Origin: Spisula solida
Lineage: Eukaryota; Mollusca; Bivalvia; Venerida; Mactridae
Direction of reading: 5' to 3'
Length of the DNA stretch: 64,000 bases
Assembly: GCA_947247005.1 (NCBI GenBank)
Contig: OX365959.1
Location: forward strand, 39,035,097 to 39,099,096
The translations under genes and the position numbers were made by a program. Positions 47,770 to 59,417 of the stretch are shown here, one piece after another. The notes under the pieces are model-generated. The model had not been told where the DNA came from. It saw only the letters and a list, made by a program, of their open reading frames with translations, and ran no database searches. Position 1 is the first letter of the stretch. The number at the start of each line of letters is the position of its first letter.

Positions 47770-50700
47770 TTAGAATGAACCTCCGGTACCCCCCGAAAAT
47801 GAACCTCCAGTGGTGCTTGTAAATGAACCACCGCCGTTATTGCTTGTAAATGAGCCTCCGTTATTATTTCCGGAAAAGGATCCACCATTATTTCCTGAAG
47901 TAAACATACCTCCGCTATTCCCGGAGCTTGTACTGAAAAGAAAATGCATAGAATAATATATTTGATTTTACACTTAATCACACTCATAACGCGACAACTA
48001 TATTTTCATGATATATCGACTATTAATTTAATTAATGTTTTCCAACAGCTTTTACATTGAATTAAGGAGACAAATTTCGGGTCCAAACTATTTGGTCGGT
48101 TTGGACAACATTCCGGTTTTTTCACGTGTCGGTTTTCTCACATTACACTGTAGTTAAAGAATTTAAATTCCTAGAATTTATATGCAGATCAGTTCATTGA
48201 AAGATAAATATAAAACCAAATAACGAGCATCACAGTGACTGTTAAACGAAACGTCACGAAAATGAAGCCATGTAAAATATTGCAGGGCGGAGCTCCGGTT
48301 GTTAAAGCAGAAACAGCACAAACATTTCAGCATAATCACAACATACAACAGTTGCCGATTTCATCAAAGTCTTCGGATTTCAAGATTATTTATAATTTGT
48401 GGGGACGAGCTGTGCAGGCGACAAACATTTTAATGAGACGACTATCAGCCCCGCAAAAACTACAGAAACGTGCCCATTTCGGAAAATAATTATATGTATG
48501 TGCTCTAGACGGGACACAGATATAAACTTATCATGAAAGATATGGAAGGACATACAAGACATTAACTAACAAGGAACAGAATGCTACACTTTTGTTATGT
48601 CATTGTTATTAACTGTTTAGTAAATTCTACACCCACAAGGTTTTTGCATTGAGTATATAAATTTCCGCAAGAAAATCGTGCAATATCGGTCCTACAGATA
48701 CGTGTTTATATTACACATCGACCGTTTTCGTGATACTCCCCGCTTATGAAAAAATACAACCGGGGTTATTAATATCGACAAGATATCAGCTGTTAAATTA
48801 TGCTAGTAGCTTCTACACCTACAAGTTCGTGCATCTTAGGTTTGAAATTGGCGCATCTGCACAAAAACAAATACACTGAGACCAACAATGTGATAAACAA
48901 TATCAATTATCTGTCTATTAACAAAATTCAAACACAAATTGAATGCCAAACTGCAAAAAGTTCAAAAATCGGCCTCAATGTTAGATGCAGTCTGCAGTCT
49001 TGAGATAAACATTTGTAACCTGTAAGTTCGTCCACATAAACTGATGACGTCATTAAGAACGCACGGTAAAGATTTTGCTAATAAAAAGTTTTGTAACATA
49101 AAGTATGATCTTTTGTCAGTAAATTAGCACATTTTCCCGTTCGTAAATATATCGCATCTAATGCAAATTATGAGATTAACAAATGTCTCCAGATTTCGCG
49201 ACCGGAGCCAGGTGATTATGTTAACAGTAAAATCCCTCCTTGGACAAAACTCGCCGTAAACGTATTTTTTGCATTGTTCGGCTGGATAAATGTCTTGTTA
49301 ATAATTTCAAATTAATTTAGGCTTTGAAATGAGATTATTAGCAAAGCATTCTACGTTTTACTAAAATGCACGAACTTGTAGGAATAGAGGCTAGAAGGTC
49401 GAGGATCGTGTCAAATTCTCTAGGCTATCTAGCTGTATTGATGCTTACCTGCTAAAACCCTCTGTCTGCCCACCACCACTACTACCGCCTGCTAACGCTA
49501 TATTTGAAAGTGTTCTAATAATGGCTGGTAAGTTATTTCGATTTAAATCTTCCATCTGTAGAACTACCAGGTCAGGGTCATTAGCACCACCTCGTGCACC
49601 ACTTCCGCCGGAAGTAGAACCTCCCATACCACCTGCAAAATAAAAAGTAAATGAAATGAATTTCGATGCAAAGTGAACAATTAAGTACGAGTATATATTT
49701 AATTCAGCTTCATGCAGCGGTATGCAAGCTCATCGGTCTGACGCCGTATCATGTGGGAGGTTTTTTTCATCCATAGAGTGACATGATGGTAGAGTTGGTA
49801 ACGCTCATGACTACCGATCGAGTGGTCGTTGGTTCGAATCTCGGCCGGGGCACTTGGTCCTTTCTGAATCGCTTTTCAGTGTTTCCCACTCACCTAGAGA
49901 TTAACTGGCTGGGAGCCGAGATGTTATCTCGCATGTACGATGCTATACACGCGTGTCATATTTTTTTTCGACCACTACCCAGGTACTATACAATGTCCAT
50001 CAAATGTGAAGGCTTCCACAGGGAAAATTGGATCCCTGTTAGTCACATCAACAATTTCATTTCTACATGTTTTAGTTAGATTTCAAACAAGCAGAAATCC
50101 TCATTTATATGACGCACATAGGATCCATCAAGGAAATATAATTATGTTCAATACATTTATGTTGGTATTTTCATGTACACTGATTTGTCATGATTTTCAG
50201 TAACCTAAAATATGAGATATTTGAATGAACACTGCTATTTTGGATTGATATTTTTGGCGAATAAGACGGAATGTTGCTGTATTCAGGTGACACTTGTACA
50301 CATTCACAACTCTAAGCACCAATCGTGACAGCTCGGCTATTTCCTTTTGTCTCCGGTAAATACACGCGTCTATTTCAAAGCATAAAGGCCGAGGTGATCA
50401 GAATGCACTAAGTACGTGACTTACCTGATGCTGTGGTGGTTGTAGTCTGTGTCATTGTACCGGTGAACCCTGTCATTCCTCCACCCTGACCCTGTCCTCC
50501 TGTAAACATACATGTCTATACATATATACTGAGCAAATATTCAAACTACAGTTCAGTTAGGATATGGTGAGAGTGACGTTGTCGTTTATGTGTACACAAA
50601 ATATTACAACCATTGTCTGGATAGGTAGTGCGACTATAGAACAAATTTATGTTAGTTTAGCATTGAAATTACAGCTGTCTGTATCAGCCTTTATAATTGG

Positions 50701-53700
50701 TTTCACACCATAATTGTGGACTCGACCGCTTGCAGGGGCGTAGCTAGAGGTATTTGAATGTGTACGCAAAATGGCTAGGGGGTCTGGGGGCATGCTCCCC
50801 CGGAAAGAATTTGCGTTCTGGCGTTTTTTTGCTTCATCTTTAACATTATTTTACTGATAAAACCAGCTTTTTAAAAGTTTTTCTAAGAAATGTTGAAAAT
50901 ACTAAAGGCTTACCCCCTTAGGGCTTAGGCGTCAGTTTTTATTGTGTTTTTCGATCATTTATTTTTTCACTTTTTAAAAAGCATGTGTACGCAGCTGCGT
51001 ATTCTGCGTACAGGTAGCTACGCGCTTGGCTTGTGTCACTCTATTTTTACTCTGACTGGACTATAGATGTGTCAGAATACAATCAAGCAATACTTTGCAA
51101 ACATTGTGGATTGCACAAAATGTGCGTTTTTACTAGAAGATCGAAAACGCGTAATGAGTCGTAAAACTGCACTTTAAGCTATAAACTTTATAAAATTAAG
51201 ATAATCAACCCATTATACTTTAATATTAAGAACTCTAAATAACTTGTAATTATCTTAAAGAGCATCTTTTTTGGGGCTATTTTACAAAATTAAAAAAAAA
51301 TTAAAATTTTAAAATTCACAAAATTTTAAGTCATTTTACCCTTTACTTTGTCAGATATTTGTAATAAATTAACATACCCCCTATCTTTGAAAATACCCCA
51401 AAAATAGGTAATAACTTAGGTTTTTAAATTGACGATTCAATGATGGCTCTATAAATGCGTTAAATACAGTGTATACTTAAAGGTTACGGCTCATATTACT
51501 TTTAAATGAAACAATTTCTTTTGGTATTAGATGGAATAATGATGCTTAACTGATATATTGTATAATTCATGTAAACTTCGATTAGTTTTGATATGCATTT
51601 TGTATTTCTTAAACTTTTGTCAGCAACCCTGCGAACTAACTTAAACGAAATACATTTGTATTGTGAATATTATGTGTAAACTTTAAGTGATTTTGACAAA
51701 AAGTGTTGTGTGGTCAGTTAATACGATACAGTAGAAATAAATCGGAAATTCCGGTCAGTCACCTTTTTCATAATATTGTGTACACAAGCATTGCAATTAC
51801 TGTTACTTAGCTTAGTGAAAAATGCATTGTCTTTTTCTCCAATTCAAATGTTTAAAACAATAAAATGCAATGTTATGATGTTCCAATGTTTGTAAACAAG
51901 TGACATGCCTGAATAAACCGACTATACTGTGTTAAAAGTTAGTGTGATCTACAATGTTAACATATGTTAAAGCACAAGAACTTGCATAATTGAAAAAAAA
52001 GAATGAAAAAAAATCACTAGTGTAGAGCCTGTATTAAAACATATTATATTTTAATACAGGCTCTACACTAGTGATTAGTTTTCATTTTTTTAATTATGCA
52101 AGTTCCTGTGAATAAAGTCACATTATCTCCCCCAAAACGTTTTCCTGATCATACAGTAAATAAATAAAATACAAAAAATTCGGATGTTTTTCACGAATGA
52201 CCTATAATTGACGACAGTATCTGGTACTGTATCCCTAACTCACATTTAGTAAAGTGTATGGATGACAAAATACTAATTTTGCAAGAGTTGCCCCCCTTGG
52301 ACTTCAACTTATTCATTTATTGTTTACATTTCGTTATTGTGTTTACAAACTACCTGGAGGCTTTATTTCGTTTTCTTCCATCTTATGGTGTTTTCCACCT
52401 TTGGAACTTAACGTAAGTGCTCAAAAGGATCATTTTGCAGATAGGTTATTGCTTTTTGAAAATAGCAATTTAAGGCATAATGGAACTTTAACAATAGAGT
52501 CATTTGCTATGCACGGATAAAATACAGCTCAACCGTACCCCCAGCATTACGACTGGGGATATGGCAACATGTGGCTATTTGTTACGAGGTCGTTAGTTTA
52601 TAGACCTAGTTGCGAACTGCCAGTAAAAGTTTACTTCTGGAAAGTTTATAATGTTGTTAAAGAATTTCTTGTCATGTACTTATAGGGACAGAAAATTGGG
52701 CCTTGGGAAGTTCGAGCATATTGTGGAAAGGGTTTACTAAAGGGATGTGCTCTTTATGAAGGTTGTATAAAGTCGAACTGCTAGCTATGACTCCTATTTT
52801 GCGATGATAACAAATAAATGACTATGATACATGTCTAAAAATATAAGCGATATTATTTGGGGAAAAGTGATTACCGTGTTTTTATAGACTATAACGTCCA
52901 TCGGACCGTTATTTGTCATGTTGTAATAAAATATTGGTCAATTTGAACAGTTATTCTTCATCGAGAAATTATCCATGTGCAATTTATGACTAGTGGACAA
53001 CATTGCATGAATATTTCTATGAAAACATGCGGAAACATTTATAGAATAAAGCATAACTCGTTTTATCAAGCCAGTCACTTGTTTCATAACATTGTGTCAA
53101 TTTGTGTGTACATATAAACATTGCGAATTATTTTATTAATGTCTTATTTGAATTATATATTTTGTATACATGTATTAGTATATATGGCTTTGTGAATAAG
53201 GTGTTGGTTTTCACTGCTCTTTTCTCAAATTAAAATGTTTAAAACAATAAAAATAGGCTACAATGTTATGTTATTGCAATGTTTGTATACAAGTGACAGA
53301 CCTGAATAATCAGACTATACAAAAATATGATAGTGTTAGTACATGAGATGTTATGTTTACTAACGCATGCATGCTAATGGACTAACATATACGTGCCAGA
53401 ACCCTACCGTTTACGTTTCCAAATCCGGTCCTTTGACCGCCAGTCCCCGTTCCCCTTGTGGACCCAAAGGTCCCTAGGTCTAGATTGATTCCAAGATCAC
53501 TTAGGGACATACCGCTAGGTAGAGTCTGTGAAAACCCATTCCTTGTTACTACTGGTCTTCCGCCGTTGGCTGGGATTCGAACTGTTTAAATAACATATAA
53601 TATGACGTCATTATCACGTGGTCTTTTGTATAACATATAAAATAGATAATATGACGTCTTTATCGCTCGGTGTTTTATGGTACTTATAATAAATGACGTC

Positions 53701-56700
53701 ATTTTCACGTGGTCTAAGGTATCTATAACATGTAAAGTATAGCGTCACTATCATGTGATCTATTGTTTATATAACATAATTAACACGACGTCATTATCAC
53801 GTGGTATGTTGCTTATATAACATATAAAATATATGACGTCATTATGGTATATTGTAATGCATTACAATATACAAAATGTACTTATCAAAATAATTAATGA
53901 TCAACTGATAAGCTTTTATAGAAGATTGATACTTATTTGTTATGGCAAAGTGTGGATACAGCAAGAGGAATTCATATACGTTTGGAAACTCCATTTTCTG
54001 AGCAGAGCAGAGCAGAGCAGAACAGAGCAGAGCAGAGCAGAGCAGAGCAGAGCAGAGCAGAGCGGAGCAGACAGGTTTTTAAGATGGCACATACTGGTTT
54101 CGTTTATGATGTATGAGATATAAGACAAACTTAGACAGCATATTAAATCCATGTAGTTGAGAACGGAATAGAAGCCTATAATTTCAAAGTAAAACCTAAC
54201 ATTTTCAATAAGACTACTAAAAACAAGTTATTTAAAAAAAAACAATTATTTTGTAAAAACGAAAGGTTAATTTCGTAAAATGATAGATCTATGATAATAA
54301 TAGTCTATATGTCAATTAAAAACTATAAAATATCAATTTAAACAAAAAAAAATACAAATATATATCTACTTTGGAAAATGTATATGTACATTGTACATGA
54401 AGTATCGAAGGACATGACAGTCGACCCACTTTCTTTTTATTAAATTAAAAATTTCGTTAAGCTTACGTTTAAAGCATAGGCACATGGCTTCAAATTAACC
54501 GAGTTTACCCTATATATTGAGAAGGTTGTGCAGCGGCCATGTTTAGCCGCAACGGATATGACGTTACGAATGCTGGTGCCCAGTTTTTCTACAGTTGTCA
54601 CAGCAAACACGGATACCAGTTCCAGTGACGTCAAATCCGTTGAGGCTAAACATGGCCGTTGCACTACCTTATTTCTATATAGGGTACACTCAGACAATTT
54701 GAAACCATGTACCTATGATTTAAAGGAAAACAAATGCTTACATTTCTTTTCATTAGAAAAAAATCAGTACGTCCGTTTAGGACCTCCATAAATAATAATA
54801 TTTTCATGACGATAATAATAAAACATAATGTTATATAGTAAACGTTATAAAACCTGTACTATAATCGATATTTTATTACAATCTTGCATATAAAATATTA
54901 TCGCTTTGTCATTCCGGAAGCACGCCGGCTACACAAATTAATGAACGATGAATTATGTGTTATGCATGGAGTTAGATAAGTTGAATTGATTTATTTAGTA
55001 GGTTGTAAGTTGGTGAAAAAGATTACACAAACTAGGGTCAGGCATAGTACTTACTTCTCAATGCATTGTCCAATGCCCCGGGGCCAACAGCGCCGCCTGG
55101 TGGTGCACCACCGAATCCGGGGCCACCTGAAGCATCGAATCCTGGCCCCGAGGGTCCAAATCCTCCTTGTCCGGAGGCACCGTCACCTCCAAATCCTGTT
55201 CCACGCCCGAAACCAGTTCCTTTTGAAAAACAATAATGTTAGAATGTTAGTGCATGAAAAACAATTCCTAGATTATCAGCCCATAAGCTTTCGAAAAACA
55301 AAATTTCACTGTTATATACGTATATCGTCAACTTCGCCATTTCATCCAGTTTCAAAACATAAATGAATTGTACGTATACATCGAATTGTTGAAAAAATAA
55401 ACTGCCAAAAACATTACAATGATTTTATAGAGTATTCATTAATTAAAAAGGAAATCGGTCGAAATAAAAACTAAAATTTTAGATATCAAAATATGAAATA
55501 TTTTACCAAAAAATCAATTATCACTTTTGAAAAAAACTTTATGATAATCTAGCAATTAATTCATAATGGAAATGAAAGGGTTACAACTACTTTTGTATTG
55601 AATGTTGACACACGTCAGTAATACCGTACCTTGTGAGCCCCCACCAGCCCCTCCAAACGAGCCCCCTTGGAAACCACCGCCTTGCTGAAAAGTCAACCAA
55701 AATACAATTTGGATTGTTTTTACATGTACTAGTAAGCGTGGTTGTCCTTAAGGTAAATTCCATAGGCACATGTTTTCAAATTATCTGAGTGAGAGCGAAG
55801 ATTGTGCAGCGGCCATGGTTAGCGGCAACGGATATGACGTTTTGAAAGCTGGTATCCAGTTTTTCTACAGTTGTCACAGCAAACACGGATACCAGTTCCT
55901 GTGACGTCATATCCGTTTCGGTTAAACATGGCCGCTGCACAACCTTCACTCTATCTTCAATTTTGTACACTCAGATAAATTTGACCCAGATAATTTGAAA
56001 CCACATGCCTATGGTATTGTTCGATCCATGGTACGTTACAGAAAGTGTACGTTCATGTACGAAAATTAAATATAACCTTATTATACACATGTATGTATGA
56101 GTTATTTTTGTTCGGGGTTTTAAAATGTTTCTAAACAATATTTCAGCTTTGAGCGGTGGCCGATTCATTTAATCAGTTTTCCTGGACTGTATCGTAACCA
56201 GTACTACTTTACTTGTTCACTTATTGCCAGCAACGCCTCCACATAGGGAGGAACATCGACATTGTTGTTAAATTGTCATGGAAGTGGTATGGCCTGTCAC
56301 GACTAGGCATCGTGCCCGGGTCATCGGATTACAAATCCAGCACAATAACCTCTGGACAACAGCCGCGGCTTGTAACCTTAGGAAACCACTGGTCACATCG
56401 TATTTCTGATATTGTACAAGTAAATTAGCAAAGTAAAAAAATAAGTTTAAAAAATATGTTAAACATAAATGAAATTTAAAAAAATACGAGTATTGGACGA
56501 AACAAGTGAAAACAAACGATATCAAAGTTAGAGCAACCATGACGTACACCTCAAAAGACGTTTGTCTGATACTAAGTAAAGGTGGCGCGTTTTTTGTAAA
56601 TCAGTAAATTACCGAGGTGAATCGACCACCAGTCCTAGCTTGTCTTACTGCGGATGCTACATCAGTTGGAACTACCTGCATTCCTGTTACAGGATCGGCA

Positions 56701-59322
56701 AACTGTACTCCACCACCTCCGCCAGTACCACCGCCTCGACCTCCATCACTCCTACCAAATACTCCTCCTATCGCTGCACCGTCAAAACTAGGCCCACCAC
56801 CAAAACCACCTCCACCAGAGCCTCCTCCGAAACCACCGCCACCACCACCGCCTCCGGATCCTCCTCCGAAACCACCTCCGCCACCGCCGGGTCCTCCTCC
56901 AAAACCACCGCCGGGTCCTCCTCCAAAACCACCGCCGCCACCACCACCGGGGCCGCCTCCAAAACCACCGCCGCCACCACCGCCAGGTCCTCCTCCACCG
57001 AAACCACCTCCGCCACCACCGCCGGGTCCTCCACCGAAACCACCGCCACCACCACCGCCGGGTCCTCCTCCAAAACCACCGCCGCCACCACCGGTTACTC
57101 CTCCGAAACCACCACCGCCGGGGCCTCCTCCGAAACCGCCGCCGCCACCGGTACCTCCTCCGAAACCACCTCCGCCACCACCACCTGGGCCTCCCCCAAA
57201 ACCGCCGCCACCACCGGGACCTCCTCCGAAACCACCGCCGCCGCCACCACCACCGGGACCTCCTCCGAAACCACCGCCGCCACCACCACCACCGAGGCCT
57301 CCTCCAAAACCGCCACCGCCACCACCGGGGCCTCCTCCGAAACCGCCGCCACCACCGGGGCCTCCACCGAAACCGCCGCCACCACCACCAGGGCCTCCTC
57401 CAAAACCACCAGTTACGCCTCCAAACCCTGGCCCGCCTCCTACGAATTCACCTCCGATAATTGTTGGACCTTCTCCGAATCCACCTCCCACAATAGTTGG
57501 TGGACCACCAAAGCCACCACCAAAACCAGTAGGGCCGAAGAATGGTGGAGGTCCGCCTGGAGGGCCGAAGAAAGGAGAGAAAGGTCCTCCTCCAAACTGA
57601 CCTGAAATCAAAAAAACAAATTGCTGTTTCAAACGTAAAATACAAATATTAAGATCGTCATAATCACTGTGGCATACCTTTGATATTCCACGTAAATTTG
57701 AGTAATATCATTACTTTTCGTGACATTAAACAGGGAACGAGTGTAAGTTCAGTCACAATATTTTCCAGACTAATGACAAATTACTTCACATATCGCAAAG
57801 GGTTTAAAGCATCGTCAGACATTTTTAAAGCCCTAGAAGACATCAACGAATCGCAGGTATTCATTTCAAAAGTGATTTTTGTGGAATAGGCTGTTTCTCA
57901 CGCGCAAATGGTGATCGTGAAATTACAAAAGTGGTTCGAATGATTGTACATGTATTACCAAGGTGTTATATTTTTTTAGTTGAGCATTCCTTTTGTATTC
58001 AGCCGAAACATGTTTAGTTCCAATTTCAGAAACAATGACAAAAGTACAAAAACGATATTTTCTAAAACAGATACACGTACATGTAACTGTGCAGAGTACT
58101 GATTTAAGTGTACCGAGCATTGCTAAGTATCTCGTTTGTGTACGGAGTATTGAACAACATTATGGCTACAATACTCATTTACTGGCAATACCAGGGCGTA
58201 CGGTATACCACAGTGATCATAGTTGGCATTAATTTGAACAAATTTAATCATGCTATTCGGCAATAACAAACTGCTTAACAAACATCATTTTATTTATGCC
58301 TATATAACTCACAGGTAACTGTATCATTAATAAAGAGTAAACAAAACATTTTTTTTAAATTATAATATCTAAGATAACATAAATTTTATAAAATATTCTT
58401 TTTTACTTTATCAATGATACAGTTACCTGTGGTATAAATCGGAAAAATATAGCATACTTTGGTATCCTTTGCACGCGTGCAGCGTACTAAAATGAACAGT
58501 ACAACTTCACCAGAGCCAGAGTGACCCTCTACAGAGCTTTATCACCTTCAACATTTCCCTTAGGTGATATTCATTATAAATATAATAAATGTAGAGCAAC
58601 AACCTCTACACAATGACCAAATTTGCAGCTCCCAAAGTGTGCTTCTCCACAGGGGTTGTACAGTATATAGTCGGAATGGCATTTTCAATCTTCCGTAGTT
58701 TGCCGGCTGTATATATCACCACCATGGAGATAAATGCTTCCCATACTAACGAATATTACGTGACCAGTATCTTATACATGTAAAACAGTATTTGGACCAG
58801 CTGGCCCCTTTTAACGAAACCTTTGGACGGAGTTACCCCTAAAAAGAAGGTGCTGGTTATACCACATAGAGCCTTATCCGGACCCGGCGCCAAAGCGTTG
58901 TCATTTTTTTCAAAGAATGATTATAAAGCTCGACGTGAGCGGTAGGAATACCCTTAATAGGCGTTTTACTTCTTTCCCTTTTACATGTCAAACTGAGTCA
59001 GGAAATAGTTACATTTAAGGATGTTGGAGCGGTTTAAATCCCACATTCAGATTTTGTTCAAATTTTGCCAGGAAGTAAAGAAATCTATTCCGACACAAAA
59101 TATGAAAAACACTAGGTCACCGAAATCGTTTTTGGAGAAATCAGCCCTGATTGAAGTGTGTGTACTATGGCGCACTCCGGCAAATGACGCATGTGCGCCA
59201 AACCGATCCAGCATCTTTAAGTCATTTTTGTTATCACACATTACGTGAATCGTGTACTTACCATAGACAAGTGTCTCCATACACACTAACATCACTGTAA
59301 GTACTGTTCGCTTCATCTTCAT
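47770..59322 (-). CDS. Secreted glycine-rich protein (8 exons, 621 residues)
   Basis: The exons are 59322-59262, 57601-56613, 55684-55630, 55219-55055, 53581-53408, 50499-50425, 49632-49449 and 47932-47770. All borders are GT-AG and phases (1,0,1,1,1,1,2) agree at every junction. Exon 1 is a signal peptide (MKMKRTVLTVMLVCMETLVYG). Exon 2 (residues 22-350) is a low-complexity block of GGGFGGGPGGGGG-type repeats with a short proline/phenylalanine-rich start. Later exons continue with glycine-rich, Ser/Thr/Gln-rich and Asn-rich segments; the C-terminus repeats GGSF five times (GGSFSG, GGSFTS). A few ordinary stretches stand out: DPVTGMQVVPTDVASAVRQA before the end of exon 2, MSLSDLGINLDLGT in exon 5, and DPDLVVLQMEDLNRNN in exon 7. 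After the signal peptide I see no cysteine. I recognise no domain. The composition suits an extracellular structural protein such as shell matrix, byssus or silk; this is inference. Confidence 0.88.
48640..49430 (-). mobile_element. Dispersed repeat related to 40050-40230, interrupted
   Basis: 'gtgcaatatcggtc', 'cgtgatactccccgcttatg', 'aaccggggttatta' and 'gatatcagctgtta' match 40070-40230 in reverse complement. The match continues after 49390 ('ctagaaggtcgaggatcgtg'), so 48810-49389 is an insertion. Confidence 0.7.
48810..49389. mobile_element. TIR element, 580 bp, 8-bp target duplication (hAT-like)
   Basis: CCTACAAGTTCGTGCAT(C)TTAG at the left returns as CTAAAATGCACGAACTTGTA at the right. 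Flanks GCTAGTAG (48802-48809) and GCTAGAAG (49390-49397) are an 8-bp duplication with one change, the length used by hAT transposases. It lies in the last intron of the glycine-rich gene. Confidence 0.75.
49780..50070 (+). mobile_element. tRNA-headed SINE, copy 2 of the second family
   Basis: The head has GTAGAGTTGGTAACGCTC and the B box GGTTCGAATCTC. The body shares 'gtttcccactcacctagaga' and 'tctcgcatgtacgatgctat' with 43925-44235. Confidence 0.75.
50734..51030. mobile_element. MITE with GGGGCGTAGCTA ends
   Basis: 'caggggcgtagctagagg' and 'caggtagctacgcgc' form inverted ends, and the inner 'ggggcatgctcccccgg' is characteristic of a MITE group widespread in invertebrate DNA. It lies in intron 5 of the glycine-rich gene. 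Confidence 0.7.
51031..51960. other. Intronic stretch, nothing recognised
   Basis: AT-rich DNA in intron 5 of the glycine-rich gene with no exon or clear element. Confidence 0.4.
51971..52112. mobile_element. CACA(G)GAACTTGCATAATT hairpin MITE, copy 2
   Basis: CACAAGAACTTGCATAATTG and its partner AATTATGCAAGTTCCTGTG. The centre is a perfect 25-base-arm palindrome around ATTATAT (TCACTAGTGTAGAGCCTGTA and its complement). Confidence 0.85.
52113..53400. other. Intronic stretch, nothing recognised
   Basis: Part of intron 5 of the glycine-rich gene. Two passages share wording ('aaatgtttaaaacaataaaa', 'aatgtttgta(a/t)acaagtgaca') at 51843-51905 and 53228-53300, so a diverged direct duplication of about 60-150 bp is likely. 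Confidence 0.45.
53596..53850. repeat. Tandem repeat, unit about 45 bp, with TGACGTCA and CACGTG
   Basis: 'tatgacgtcattatcacgtg' recurs with variation at 53601, 53650, 53692, 53735 (diverged), 53787 and 53829. TGACGTCA is the full CRE palindrome and CACGTG an E-box. It begins 15 bp beyond exon 5 of the glycine-rich gene, inside intron 4. Confidence 0.85.
53999..54076 (+). repeat. Microsatellite (AGAGC)n
   Basis: About 15 units of GAGCA with rare changes (GAACA, GCGGA). Confidence 0.95.
54474..54718. mobile_element. Palindromic element in the glycine-rich gene, copy 1
   Basis: The ends CATAGGCACATGG and CCATGTACCTATG, with inner arms GTGCAGCGGCCATGTTTAGC and its complement, enclose 'cagtttttctacagttgtca'. 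The flanks TTTAAAG on both sides look like a target duplication. It lies in intron 4. Confidence 0.8.
55761..56014. mobile_element. Palindromic element in the glycine-rich gene, copy 2
   Basis: Same order as 54474-54718, including 'tttttctacagttgtcacag' and the arms 'gtgcagcggccatggttagc'. It lies in intron 2. Confidence 0.8.
57602..58305. other. Intron 1 of the glycine-rich gene, nothing recognised
   Basis: No exon, RNA gene or repeat partner identified between exon 2 and the hairpin MITE at 58310. Confidence 0.4.
58310..58435. mobile_element. MITE hairpin of the GTAACTGTATCATT family, copy 2
   Basis: CACAGGTAACTGTATCATTA and TCAATGATACAGTTACCTGTG. The flanks TATAACTC and TATAAATC suggest an 8-bp target duplication. 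Confidence 0.85.
58496..58664. mobile_element. MITE with ACAGTACAAC ends, copy 2
   Basis: 'acagtacaacttcaccagag' to 'ccacaggggttgtacagt', parallel to 45041-45220. Confidence 0.65.
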
Positions 59323-59417
59323 TGTGATGATCTATAAATAGAAGACATGTGGTTGTAAATGTACATGTATAATATCACTAATGTGCACGTGATTTTGATA
59401 ATTGTTTAAGTTATAAT

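Noticed and set aside
53940..54152. Leu/Cys-rich minus-strand ORF
   Set aside because: It is the reverse reading of the AGAGC microsatellite.
56617..57605. Proline-rich and Ser/Thr-rich plus-strand ORFs
   Set aside because: They are antisense frames of the glycine-rich exon. All splice-site and signal-peptide evidence is on the minus strand.
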